From assembly GCA_963920665.1 (NCBI GenBank), contig OY987267.1:7440001-7504000 (forward strand): a stretch of DNA of 64,000 nt. The letters run 5' to 3'. Shown here piece by piece: positions 23,203-36,394 of this stretch. The notes beneath the pieces were generated by a model. The model ran no database searches, was not told the origin of the DNA, and was given only the letters and a program-made list of their open reading frames with translations. The stretch comes from Straminergon stramineum. Taxonomy: Eukaryota; Streptophyta; Bryopsida; Hypnales; Calliergonaceae. Made by a program: the position numbers and the translations under genes. Position 1 is the stretch's first letter. The number at the start of each line of letters is the position of its first letter.

Positions 23203-26200
23203 CCGGACGCTATAGCAACGACAGAGACGGCCGGCGATTCGTTTCAGTCATAAATCATTTCTCACTCAAGTGGTGATGGGCCGCTTTTCCCCAAATAAAA
23301 TGGAAATTAGCAAGTGAGGAATGATTCCGCTACTAGTCTAATTTTGCAAATCACCGGCTCAGGCACGAAGTGCATGCTACATTGCTACTAAGTTACTTAA
23401 TTTGTTCGCTTAAATATCCTCAGTTGGTCTTCATTGATACAAAGCCGCCCCAAGTGGCCAGGTGGCGACACTTCGGAGATCGAAGTTACTGAAGCTCCGC
23501 GAGTTCTACGGTGATCATGGTTCGGAATGCAGCGACGTGCACAAATTGTTCCTCTTCATTAATCCACACAAGGCATCTCATTAACTTAAGCAGACTTTAA
23601 ATACAGTAACAAGGGAAACCAGTCTCTGACAGGCAGAAGAACTGGTTTGTCCTGTTGGCAGTGTTGAAAACTTTTAAAAAAAAATTCTATGTAAAGAAAA
23701 ATGTGAGAAACTGAATGAGGAGAGCAATTAAAATTTTATCTATTTTTGACAAAGTATGTATTTTTTATGAATTTTGGAAGTGTGCAGCCCAATAGGCTTA
23801 AAAGAGTCTCTAGACTATAGGAAAACCAATAAAAAGTGTATCCATGATGGTCATCTTACTCACATAAAGCAAGCACAATGTTTCCTAACATGGCCACAAC
23901 ATGAAGGCCTAAGAAAATCACTTCTTGCAATGAATTTACATCCGAAAGGTGAAAGTTCCTATTGTAGTCACTAATCACTACATCACCATTGCCATCACTG
24001 AGGACAGTGATTGCCAAGTGCTAATTCAAACTAATGTAGCTCAAATTTCATTTATCGAAAAATGTTTGTCATGAATTTTTTATGTTTGAAAAATGAAAGA
24101 TTACAATGAGTCATTCCTTAGTTTTGTGGCATAGGTGGTTTGCTTCTCATAGGTTGGTTATCCCTATAGGAACTCAAGAATTTTTATTGAGCAACATGAG
24201 CTCCTTCATTTAATAAAAAATTGAGGGTTTAAAGGAAATTAAAAACAAAAAATGATGGATTTGTGACCTACCCTAGCATAATTCTTGATCCATGAAGTCC
24301 AAAGGCCTTTTTTCTTGCAAAAAACACTCAAAATTGCCATTTCTATTGTGAAGAGCAAAAAAGTTTAAAAATTGTTTTCTTGCATATTTAACCAAAGGAT
24401 CTTGAACTATACTAGTGGAAGAATGAGTGAAGAAATTTCAAAAACTTTGATTGCATGGATTGCAAGATATTGGCATTTAAAGTGGAGAAAGTAAAAAAAT
24501 TTGAACCTTGCTCAACTAGATTTTTTTACTTTGAATCTTCTTAGCTTAAAATTTTTGCACTAACAATTTTGAATTTCTCATTTTTTATGTTGAAGAATTG
24601 AGTTTAGGGTTTAAGATTGTTTTTTAAAACATCAACTTAATTTTCATTCATTACAAATTTATTACGTAGAAGTAGGTTCATGATTGAAAGGAAAACTAAA
24701 CCATTAATGGCTCTAGGATGGAATTAAACACTAATTTCAATAGTGAGATAATTCTAGCAAAAAATCTAAACCTTATAAAACTTATTTTTTGAAAAATAGT
24801 GAAAATAGTATTAAAAAATGAATCCCTCCAACTTATTTCTACAAGAAGATGCTTTGATTTCTTGAAATCAAAAGTCGTCCATAACTTTCACTTTACTAAT
24901 CCAAAGCAAGAATAAATCAAAGCTTCCCATGTAGATAAAAATACAATCTATGAGGAAAGAATAGTTAGTTTTAGTTTTAATTTTGCCCACTAGACTAAAA
25001 TTTGGGCTTGTTGTGACATAACTTTTGCTTATGGGTATTGATTGAAATAAAAATTATATTTCTAAAAAGATAATTTATTTCTCTATCTTCACAAAAAGTT
25101 TCAAAAAATCACAACAAATATTCAAATCATGTGAGCCTACCCAAAATCCTTTTTATCCCTCATGGAAACCATGGGACTTTAGGGGTTAAATGACAAGCTA
25201 AGCACCTTGTACTTAGCCTTGACATAATTGTTGACAAAGAGTGTTTTTTGTTTTAATTTTAAAATTATCAACCTACTAGACCTACTTCAACAATGAATAT
25301 AGTTTGCCAAGCACCACATTTAGCCTTCAAAGTCAAAGCATTATTCACTTTTGCATACCTTGACCTAAAAAATTTTAGACAAGCAACAAGACCCATGCCT
25401 TGCTTCAAGGAAATTTTTAACTCTCCCTTTAGTTGCCCATCAAATAAGGGAATGTCATTAAAGGATTGAACAACATTGTAAATCCACAAGGCATTTTGAA
25501 AGTGAGACCTCAATTTTTACATGATTTTAAATGCTTCTATTCTTAACTAAAAATATGTTGATCTATTGATTTACTTTTCATTCATTTTCATTTTCGAAAT
25601 GATTAAAATTGTAATTTTTGTAACACTTAGAAGGGAACATCTTAGAAGCTTAAAAATAAAACACCTCTAAGCTTCTTGATTGATTATTTTGGATATGAGC
25701 TCAAAGAGCACACTAATTACACCATGATATTTATCACTATAATTATCATCAATTATCTTTAAAATTTCAAAATATTTAAATCATTTCTTAATAATTATGA
25801 TTGATAATTTGTTTTTTAATTTTTTAATTATAAAAATTCGAAATATCAAATTTTTGAAATGTATTTTGATATAGGAAACTAAAGAAGTTTGACCAAGCAA
25901 GGAGTTGATTTTTCCTTTTAAGGTTTCAATTCCCTAAGGCTTGTGGGAAGATGCGTATTCAGATCATATTAGACTCCTAAAAAAAAACTATTTACTAAGA
26001 TATGGCAAGACATACATCATAGGATTGATAAATAAGTCCAACAATCAACGTGTTTCATTTGTATATCATTCAAACATCTAATCCTTCTCATTCTCAAAAA
26101 TGACACCAAACATATAGAATAAGTAACTATTTTATAGCTTGAGATCCATAGAAGGTGAAATAATGATTCAATTTGGAAGTGACACGTGTCATCGGATTTG

Positions 26201-27660
26201 GTGCAATATGAAAACAATTATTTGGTCATCATTATATACCTCAGTTTATGCATATTCTATGTCAAATACCCCCTCCAAAAAAATTAGGATGTGTCCAAAA
26301 TGGGGTTTCCAAAACCATTACTTAAAATTCCTCCAACATATTTAAAAGATACAAAGACTACTTTCAAAAATTTATTTAAAATAATTGAAATTTCTCCAAC
26401 ATATTTGTATCATTTCTTTCTTTTCTTTTCTTTTCAATGATATATTAAGTAATTTATTAAGCTCCTTCAATGAGTATTAATTGGATAAAGTACAGTGTTC
26501 ACTATATTCATCATCTACCTAATGGTTGGTTGAGTTCTTAAGGGTTAAATTTGCTTATGAATAGATTTTAACTACCAAATGCCTACCATTTTTCTTTTTT
26601 CTACTTCAAAGGAACTAAAGTGAAAAAATAACAATCGTATTGAGTTGAGTATGATTGTTTAAAGTGATTTACAACGAAGAGTGAGTGAAATTTAATCACA
26701 TAGAACATTCTTGACAAGCTTGTTTGTGTTCTTCAAGGGTGATTGCAAGAAATACTTGTCCTTACTTCTGTCTCCTTGGCTTTAAATGGGTGGATTTTTG
26801 CTCATAACTTTTGTATTGTACATTGATTTTATATGAAATTTAAAATATAGATACATGTGGTAGTTATAGACATTGAATAATTTTTATACTTTTAAAAATT
26901 AGTTTCATACTTTTAAATACACCCCAATTAGATGTTTTCTTTTGCCATATTAGGGTATTTTAATATGTAATACTATTTTCAATCCAAAAATGTGAATTTG
27001 AAGGTCGAAATTGGGATAGGAAGACTTCATCTAAATTATACAAGCCTACAAAGAGATTTTCTAAAAATAATAAAGTGTCCACCTTCTACATGGGCTTAAA
27101 GTGCACTACCTTTGTACAAGTGGGTAGAGAATACAATTTTTTCCCAAAGATGCAAAATGGTTGAGAAGGAGCACCTTCAAGTTAGAAAAAACTGCCAGTT
27201 TTTATTTCATGATTTGGAATTTTTTTACTACGCTCTAAAAATCAAACATCAAAATATATGTTTTCTTGGTATTTTTTATCTCTCTCTTTTTAAGTATAAA
27301 TTTTCGAGATAAATTTTTCTAGACTTGAACTATTAACAAACATACTATTTTTGAATGCTTTACAAATTAATCATATTTTCTTTCATTTGAAAAAAAATTC
27401 TAATGTCATAATCCTCATTGAAATAGGCTATTTTGAGACATAAACGGCACTTGTTGCAATGACCCTCAATTGCAAGCCTCTAGGTCAATCAATTATTGTT
27501 GAATCTTTAATTCAAGTAATTTAGAAGTAAACTATAGGTAGATATTGGGGTTTATCATTCCATACCAAATAAATAACATTTTTAGATACTCGTTGAAAAG
27601 AAATACTCTCAAAGGTTATTTATCTTTGGGAAATAAAGATCCTTTCAAAACAAGTATTCC
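23203..27660. other. Gene-free AT-rich region
   Basis: Nothing coding could be supported. 24.3-25.2 kb is another diverged member of the TTAA-flanked repeat family (it ends ACTTTAGGGG then TTAA at about 25175-25188). The remainder shows simple A/T runs and unidentifiable sequence. Confidence 0.5.
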
Positions 27661-27665
27661 GCATC

Positions 27666-27928
27666 ATTAGGGGATATTTGAGACCTCTACATGTCTGCGA
27701 GTTCCTAGGCTGTGGAGAATGTAGGAAGTGCGCCATTGCTACAGTCTAACGTAGCCGAGAAAGTGCCACGTCACAAAAAAAATAAAAATTGAATTTTTTT
27801 CCAACTTTTTTTTGCATTTTAGAACTAAGAACTTTTTTTGATATTTTGTTTACAGCAATTAGCCATTTCCGGACTGCACAGGGAACAGGCTTGAAACAAC
27901 CCTCCCGAGGCCTCAAATCTCCTCTAAT
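27666..27928. mobile_element. MITE, copy 2
   Basis: The left terminus CATTAGGGGATATTTGAGAC is matched by the reverse complement of the right terminus, CATTAGAGGAGATTTGAGG. The interior is similar to 19290-19572, with a shared TGCGAGTT block and a GTGGCCGAG / GTAGCCGAG block. No coding capacity. Confidence 0.75.
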
Positions 27929-30900
27929 GGTTTGACATGTATTTTAGAATTATTTTCCATCAACCATGCCATCCACCTACAACCTATGAAAATTGCATTG
28001 TTTCAAGTAAATGAGGTAACCAAAGGATGAAAAGAAAGACTTCAAGAATTTATATTAGAATTATTGTAAGTGTTTGATTACAGGTGATTATGTTAAAATG
28101 AAGAAAATTTGTATACAAAACCAACAACCAAAGAAGGCTTGCTTTATTTATTTATTTATTTTGACACTAATATTTTCCAATCATTTTTTACGAGGTCAAT
28201 CCTAAGCTTAACTCCTCAAGGCCGGAGGGTGTTTTGGAAGAGGAAAAGTCCCAAACTAACAATTTTTGATGCATTGTTCAAAATCTTTTATTTATTTATT
28301 TATTTTATTTTTAAAAAAATTCCAACCTTACAAAAGTGTAATAAACAAGTAAGTTAATGTGTCGAAAAACTTTAAGTCCATTTGACAATGTACATTGAAA
28401 GATTATAAAGTTTGAAGTACAAATTTCTCTTTTTTCATTCCTGCAAAACAAAGTTAGCAGACTTTGAGCCTTCTTGGAGTAAAATTTTTTCTCTATAAAA
28501 GAATGAGGATTTTGACCATTCATAAGTATATGATATTAGGTTCATTCATGGAAAATTTCATAAGCAATTATGGAGTCTGGCTTATTCTACATCCCCCTGT
28601 GATGCAAGGAAGTTAACTGAATTGACAATACACTATTCATTTTTTATGACTTCTTCTACGATGAAGAACTTTTTTCTTTGAAATTCAAGTTGTAAAAAGT
28701 TAGAGACAAATATTTTTAATGTGGGGAAAATTTCTAGAACTTTGACTCTATATATTGCAAGATACTAGGACTTGAAGTTCGAAGAATTTTTTTTCCTCAA
28801 AATTCCGTTGATATAGCCAACAAAGTTTGTCTCTTCTTAGAAGCAATTTAAGAAAATTACTTTTTTTCTTTGACAATTGTATGCCAAATTATAAAAGTTG
28901 ATGAGTGTTTTTGCAAAAGATGTCCAGAAGATGCCCAAATTGCTAGCACAAACTAAAAACTTTAGAGCAACATAACTTTTGATTCAAGTTTAGGGTTGGA
29001 AAATAAATTATATTCACACTAAAAGGGGGACATGTTTACACCTTGCATCAAAATTTTGTGAATATTTGACTAAAATTAACTTCATAGGAACCTACCTGGA
29101 TTTTCAATTATTCATTCAATAGACAATTGACCTTTAGGGGTTTATTAATGTTAGAGTAATAGCAGGGACCTTTCATGATATAGAGATGGTTCTCTATTTT
29201 CCATGATGAAATTCCATGTTGTGGATGATGAACAAAAAGCTTTAAGGTCTATGGAGGATGTTTTGTCCAAATAAAATTTCATTCATTCCCAAGTAAGGCT
29301 CAAATATTTTTTTGAAAATAAAATATTTTTTATAACCAATCCTATAAAATTATGGTAAAAAACATATTTGTACAAAGCCACATGTGAACAAAAATGACAC
29401 ATTTAAAAAAAAAAGATTAGGGCATTGACCCACAAATGTCCCATCTTCTCCAAAATTGACAATTAGAGAAAAATCATTATAAGCACTATTTGAAAAAATA
29501 TTTTGGAATTGATATACAAATAAAATTTGTATACTATGAGTTTTAGATTCCATCCATACAATTAGATTCACTAATGCCATCACCAAATATTTTTTTATAA
29601 ATTTTGAAAGAAAAATTCAAAATTCCTTCTAAATTCAATGACAAGAAAAATGTTATCATTTTTTGAGTAAAATTTGTTGGAATGGATTTGGAATGAGGTT
29701 CTCTTGACATATTGATTTTTTTAAAGTTTTGCATTCTTAATCTATGACCTCATTTTTGCAAATCTAGTTTTGAACTAGAGTCAATGCAATTTTGGCTTGG
29801 TCAACCACTTGACATACTTGCACATTTGTAATTTTTTTTTAAATGTACTCTAGAAACACCAAATCCTACCATTAGATAGGACAACAACTTGATAAAGTAT
29901 CTCTACAAATTAGAATGACTTTCATCCAAGCAATAATGAGGGTGAAACTTGAGTTTCAATTTATTCATTATCTGGAAAATGGACACCAAAGTTCTCAAGG
30001 GTTAAAGGACTCAAGGGATAGTATGATATTAGATTATGAGAAGTTTGGATTTATAAAGTCAAACCCATTTGGGGCACATTTCTATGCTAACATTATATTG
30101 TCAAACAAATTCAAGAGATCATTAGCCCTTCCAATTGAAGGTTATCTGAGTTAAGAAAATAATATTTTGTATTTTACTTCAAAATCTTTTATATTCTAAA
30201 CATACTTTGAAAAAATTGTGATTGTATTCTGCAATTTTATGTATCAAATGCTCAATATGATGGAACATGTACAATAAAATGTTTAAATCAATGACATTGT
30301 CGAAGGAATAAAGATTACCTTAAAAATGTAGGTCTCTAGCTATTACCTTAAGCAATTCCTACAGGCATCTATTTCCTTTTTTAACCTATTATTAAACAAA
30401 TGTCTAATGTTTTGGATTCCAAGTGTGCAATAATGATTTATTGAAATTCCAAAAAACAAATGTCACTAATTAAAGAAAAATATTGACCACATTCTTCTAT
30501 TATATGTGTATGTAAAGCAAAAGCATGCCAAAAATTTAGAGCTTTTCTCTACATTAGTATCATGGCAAAGTGGCAATGTAGGTGATTTTCTAGCCTTTTG
30601 CTTGTATCCTTGTATAAAGAATTTTGAATAATGAAAAACAATTTAGACGAATATGAATTTTTTATAGAGCAATAGTACCACTGCTTTACAACTTCTTGAT
30701 TTTTTTTAAATTCATTAGAATTTCATTGCAATTTTTTATACATCATTATTTGCATAAAAATCCACACCTTATGGATTCATACACCAAGTGCCCAAATGAA
30801 ACCAACATTATTTAGGAAATTGCAACCACATTTACATAAAATATAACATTTTCATAGCCCCTAAAGTACCAAGAAGTCCAATTTTGGCTTCATGGCTCTA

Positions 30901-31420
30901 ATAGTAGTTTTAATGTAGACACAAAACAAAATTCTTTGTCCAATCATCAACATTCATTTGGATGTAAAATTTCTTTCACTAATGTAGATGGTATGAAATT
31001 TGGCCTAATATAAAATACACTTCCAAAATATAAAAAATCAAATTGATCAATTTTAAACAATGAATTTGTAGTCCTTCAGATGTTAGATATTAGTCTTTAT
31101 TGCAAAATGTGATACACCTTGTTAGACACTACAAAATTATTGTCTCTAATTGAAATGCATTGCACATTTGCTTAGAGTAGGCCACAAAATTTATCAATTA
31201 CAATGAACATAAAAGATTTCATAATTCACATGAAATGATAAAAAGATGTCTTAGTTAATTTAAAAAATATAATAGATAATTATTTATTTATTCTTTTACT
31301 TTTATCTACTAAAAAGTAAAAGTAAGAAATGAAGGCATAAAAGTTTAGTTCAAAAGTTCATTGAAAATGAATCAAACATTTGCGCATCATTTGCATATTT
31401 GCACAAGATGTGTTTTGCTA
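27929..31420. other. Gene-free AT-rich region
   Basis: No gene supported. 28.7-29.15 kb belongs to the same diverged repeat family as 17.7 kb and ends CCTTTAGGGG. The 79-codon frame at 29915-30154 has no recognisable motif. Confidence 0.45.
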
Positions 31421-31421
31421 G

Positions 31422-31977
31422 GTGAAGGCATTCTTAGCAATGACTTCAATGAAGAAAATGAAGTTGATGAAAGGTACAACAATGGATTCAATCATACTTG
31501 ATCCAAAGACTTCCAATGAATATTGGCATGCATATAATCTCATTGCACAAGGTGATTGTGTTTCTGGTAAAACATCTCGGGAAGTAAAATTAGGAAATCA
31601 CATGACTCAAATGCTAGTCGAGTTGGAGATTGAAGTGGAAATTGTTAAATTGGACGCAATAAGTTCTACCATTTGCATTTATGGAAAGAATCTTACCAAA
31701 AATGAATATATTTGTGTGGGGGATTATCATACACTTGAGGTAGGCAAGTCTACATCATTCAAGTGTGTCTAAGATGGCTTGGGATGAACAAGCATTGCAT
31801 CACCTTGAAGAATTTTACAATGCAAAGAATCCAATATTGATTGGTTGGGTGAATAACAAAAGTCATTTAGAAGATCTAGATGAATCAACACAAGTTTTTC
31901 AATATTGGTTGGATATGTGGGAAAAAGACCCTGATCGAGTAGTGTATGAATTTGATGAGATGTCCATGTACAGTTGA
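31422..31977 (+). pseudogene. PELO-like: Pelota/DOM34 pseudogene, frameshifted and internally deleted
   Basis: The frame at 31422-31772 contains WHAYNLIAQGD, then a segment ending GKNLTKNEYICVGDYHTLEV, matching the N-terminal Sm-like domain of Pelota. Pelota is the eRF1-like factor that works with Hbs1 to rescue stalled ribosomes. After a stop, the other frame (31765-31977) continues with an AWDEQAL segment, as at the family's domain junction, and then a DPDRVVYEFDEM segment resembling the region before the C-terminal domain. Roughly 200 residues between them are missing, and the C-terminal domain is absent. Intron-free continuity suggests a processed copy, but no poly-A tail or target duplication was confirmed. 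Confidence 0.7.
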
Positions 31978-34700
31978 ACATAAAGTAGGGTACTCTAAAA
32001 GTGACCTCTAACACATAGGTAGATTTTTTTTTCTTTAATGTACCAATAGTATACATTTCAAGAAGTGGTTGCTTTTAGTGACCATTGCATTTCAACTTCA
32101 AAAATTTGTAACTATTTCCATGAAGGTCCAAAAAATTTGAAACGACTTGGATTAGATGTGAATTCCATTTTAGAGGATTAGAAATGCTCATTTGATAGTA
32201 TGAAAGATTGAATCATTGTACAATAAGTTTGTTCATTGTTCAATGTATGAATTTGAGTTTTCTTGTATCTTTTCAAAGTACTCTGAGATGCACTTCCAAA
32301 GATGAAAAATCTTAGGTTCTAATTATTATAAACTGGTGAAAATTTAGAATTTCATTTGGAGGAACAATCAGTGGAGTAGATTGGAGATGCTCAAAGTGAA
32401 TTATTTTAACAATATGAATTTTTTCACCTTTTTCCAAGAAATCCACCTTTACTTCAAATCTGCAAATAGAATGATTAATAGAAAACATGTGATTTTATTT
32501 GTGAAAAACATAAAAAATAATTTTCTGTTTATTTAATAGTGGTCAAATTGGGCTTAGAATTCTTGGAGTGTAACAAAATTTGTATAAGGTAACTACACCT
32601 CATTTCGACTACTTTCTAAAATCAACCACTACATGTTCTTGCCTAAAATGTACTCCCACTATTATTCATGAGAATCTTTGGTTAATTTTAGAAATACCTA
32701 TTTCTAGCACTTTGAAAATTAATAATTTTTTCATATGGGGTCTGAAAAATGCATTCTAAGAAAATCTAGAATCCCCTTTTGAATACCAACAAGATTGTAC
32801 AAAGATTGTTTCAATATAATAATGGAACCCGTACTAAATGGCTTATTTGTGCAATTTTAGGTGTAATTACCTTAGGTCCAAGCTTTGAATACCGATAGTT
32901 GCTATACAAGACTAAGGATAATACTGACACAACTACATTAGACACCCAAAAATGAGATCCTTGACAAGAAACTACCAACAAACAAGCAACAACTTCTTTC
33001 AACAACTGCTTTGAATCTAATGTAGAACAACCCATGAAGGTCAAAAGATCCATTTTCGACACCTAGGAATTGACTTATTATAGGGTTTTTTTCAATAAAT
33101 GAGATGTGGACTATAATCTATGTTTGAGGTGATAGTAATGTAGTGATTAATGACTACAATAGGAACTTCCACCTTTTGAATAAATTAATTGCAAGAAGTA
33201 ACTTTTTTAGGTCTTTGTATTGTGGCTAAGATAAAAAAATATTATGACTACTTTAGGTGAGCAAAATGACTATAATTATGGACACTTTTTGTTGGTTTTG
33301 GGGTAGTCTTGAGACTCTTTTGGGCCATGATAGGTAGCACACTTCAAAATTTCATAACAAATTTTACTTTGTTGAAAAAATATAATTTCAATTGCTCCTA
33401 TAAAATACCACACTTGTCTTTATGTAGGAATCTTTTTTTAAAGTTTCAACAATAGCATGATGGTATACTCCTAATTTTGACCATGATGGACAATTCTACC
33501 TTATAACCCTAGAAAGATAATACAAACACTAAATGTCTAATGGATGATTTCACATGTGACTATAGGATGGAAAGAAAACATTTTTTTATCCTATATTTTG
33601 TTGAAAGTTGCTTGAGTACATTTTCAATGAACAATATTGCAAATTCCTTCATCATAGTATTATTGACTTTTCTAAAGAAGAAGATGCATAATCCACAAAT
33701 CACCCTTGCATTGTATTTTGACCATTGTTTTATGTGTACTTTATCTAAAAATAATATTTTTAAATTTTGAGTCCAACAAATGAATCAAAATGAAGCTTAT
33801 CAAGTGCAATTTCTACTCTAATTGAAGAATTTGAAGAATTCATAAATTACAATATTTTATAGCAATATGGTTTGTTGATTTTTTGACTTGTAACCATGGT
33901 TTGTTGATTTTCTAATCTAAGTGTGACATGGTAACGTTGATTCATAGCATGATATTGTACACTATAATATACATTTATGGCAAAAAATTCAAATTTCTCA
34001 AGAACATTTTGTATTAGATATGACCTTTCCTCATTTTTTTCTTAAAAAGTTCACAGATAGTTCAAATTTTCCCAAAAAAATTAGAAAATTTTGTAACTTG
34101 TAACAGACATACGACTTCATCTTTAAAAAAATTTTAATTTCTTCCAGTCATATCCAGTTCCAAATAGCGACTACCAGAGTGATGACAATGACAATGAGGG
34201 TTCAAATTCGTGGTCATGGATCCAGGGTTATTCTAGAAAACATTTGATTTCTAATCCGATGAGAATTTTGAAATGACACCAATCCTGGGATGACTTGTTG
34301 CACTTGATTTGTTTGGAATGACTACTGATACAAGGCATGGTTGCATGCAATCTAATGACATCCAATTGTATTTTTCCTAACTGAGAGTTTAAGTCCCACC
34401 CTTGCAAAAAGAGGCGTCTTAACTCTTCTTGCTCCTACAATATAATATGAGACGATGATCGAAAGTTCAACCGTTTTTACACCAGGACTCATGGAATGCA
34501 CCCAGCTACCTATTATATGCAGCAAGTAAACCAAGAACATTTTGACAGACAGCAAGTGGAGGCACAAGGAATTGTGCGACACAATACAACTTCATTGCTA
34601 TGCGCTTAAAAAAGAATGGACGCCATGTTGTATTGCAAAGCTCTTCAGAGTTTCACTCAACAAATGGCGCTCGAAGGCTGCAATTTTCAGTCTGCTAGTG
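31978..34700. other. Gene-free AT-rich region
   Basis: 31985-32180 is similar to 42035-42220 (shared AATGTACCAA, TTTGTAACT and CCATGAAGGTCCAAAAAA blocks), marking a dispersed repeat. No coding sequence supported; short frames at 32811-33062, 33540-33770 and 34352-34582 lack motifs. Confidence 0.5.
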
Positions 34701-34713
34701 GAACTTCATAGAT

Positions 34714-35872
34714 CTAAGCTGCAACAACGTTAATGCGCCCAGCTACCTGATCCAAGTCCCGTTGTCCGTCGGAGGTGATGCGCCTTCCTCTGAACAGAAA
34801 AAATAATGTATTTATTAAAGAGGAAACAATTCCGCATCACATAATATTACATAATTGACGTCCACTAAGAGGTGAAAGCATCTAAAGAGTCGATATAGAA
34901 GAATATACTGTGGATTGAGAACTCAAATAAACTATGGCTCGTAACATGATTCCACCAGAACATGAGGCAACAAGGCATACAGCATAAGCTACATATAGAC
35001 CTGCTTAACCAACACGATAGACGAACCCTTGCCTCAGGTGGCAGCAATTCAATCAGTCTTTCCTACAGAGGACTCAAAACAACACCTCCCAGCAATACAA
35101 CACTACCAGAAAGAAGAAACAGAGCAGTATATTTCATATTACTGAAGAAATTGATTGATGAGTCGACGAACTAACCCCTTAGGATCCTTCTCGACAATGT
35201 TGAGAGCCTCGAGTTGCTTCAGGCACTGCCTGGCGATTGAACCGCTGCTCTTCGCAAAGTGAGATGGCCTAGAACCGTTGCTCTTGCGGCCACCGTAAAT
35301 CTTCTTGAAAGCACCAACACCGATACCTCCTCTCAAGTAAATCTTCCTTGCCATGGACGCTACAAAACCAACAAGGGCAATGACTAACGCTTCCATCCAT
35401 CCATCCATCCATAGAATGCACCCAGATAGAGAAAATTAAGAGAGTTCAGGTTAAATGTTCGGTTGCGTGGCGCAGTTTGCTCAATTGTTCACAACACCAC
35501 GGCACTCAATTACAAAGTCATAAATACAAGGCCATCAAACACATACCAGTCCTGATGTAGAACCAATCGGCATCATAAGGAGCCAATTCCTTGAAAGTTG
35601 CGGTCTTCACAAGATCGGCCCAGACGGGTACCTCAAGCTGTGGAAAAAATGAAGACACATGCTGAAGCACGTTACTGCGCTGACACCAATGCACTTTCTT
35701 ACAAAACTGACCCTAAACCACCACAAAACCCTAAATTCACAATGACCTCTACCCAAACCCTAAAAGATTGCGCACGATTCCAAACGAGGCGTACCTTGCC
35801 GGAACGCTTCAAGTGGGCAGCGTAGTTGCGCACGAACTCGTGCGACGACACATCTTTCACCGTCTTGGCCAT
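34714..35872 (-). CDS. RPS19: 40S ribosomal protein eS19 (RPS19), four exons, 142 aa
   Basis: Exons on the minus strand are 35872-35795, 35637-35547, 35359-35176 and 34789-34714, all GT-AG, summing to 142 codons plus stop. The product starts [20 protein letters not shown], continues with [20 protein letters not shown] and the NGSRPSHF segment, and ends with [17 protein letters not shown], the conserved eS19 C-terminus. eS19 is a small-subunit protein needed for 18S rRNA maturation. Without the short fourth exon the frame would run into intron 3 and end RRLINQFLQ, so the last exon is essential to the model. Length matches plant eS19 (about 143 aa). Confidence 0.97.
35726..35763. promoter_or_regulatory. 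Two telo-box motifs in eS19 intron 1
   Basis: AAACCCTAA occurs at 35726-35734 and 35755-35763, with CCCTAAACC nearby at 35711. Telo-boxes are enriched near the 5' ends of plant ribosomal protein genes. Here they lie in the first intron, close to the start codon. The regulatory role is inferred. Confidence 0.5.
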
Positions 35873-36390
35873 GGTGGAGGTGCGACGATGGGCGTCCCGC
35901 GGGCTCCTGGCTAGGGAAGCAGAATCGCAGACGAAAAGGATTTGTCGTCGGGGTCCTCTCTTCGCTTTGACAAGTCCCCCCTCGTTACCCTAACTTTGGA
36001 CGGCCCGATTCCTTCTTCTTTCTTTGATCTGACGGTCCAGCGACATCATCCTCTCCGTCAGCTGTTTATGAAAGCAGTAACCCTTCACCGTGCACTAATT
36101 GATTTGTTGACAGAATTTGTAATTGAAGTGAACTCTGCTTGATATACAGTTCAACTGTAATGAAATTTGTTTGGTCATTGGTGTACTTGCTATAGGTTTG
36201 GAGAGTAGTTTCCGTAATTAACCTGTAAAGGATATGGAAAATCAATGGAGTCCACTAAATGTGTAGAAATTCATATTTGACAAGGGAATTGACCATATTG
36301 GATATCGGCATGGTGTAAGAATAGTTGTGCCATGGATCAATGCAAATTGTTCAATTTTTTGAAAGAAAAAAAAATGGGGCTTTGAGATGT
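35873..36390. other. eS19 upstream region
   Basis: This should hold the 5' UTR and promoter of the minus-strand eS19 gene, with GC-richer sequence from 35873 to about 36060. No TATA box could be fixed. Beyond 36150 it becomes AT-rich repeat sequence. Confidence 0.4.
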
Positions 36391-36394
36391 ATTC

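Noticed and set aside
21609..23253. Mirror-image frames of about 65-100 codons in the Mutator-like element arms
   Set aside because: They are the same sequence in inverted orientation; similarity reflects the TIRs, and no transposase motif is present.
13011..25188. Scattered TTTAGGG-like motifs as interstitial telomere repeats
   Set aside because: Each is a single unit at the end of a repeat copy, not a tandem array; better explained as element termini.
29915..30154. 79-codon plus-strand frame
   Set aside because: No motif or splice context that I can recognise; could be a decayed fragment but cannot be supported.
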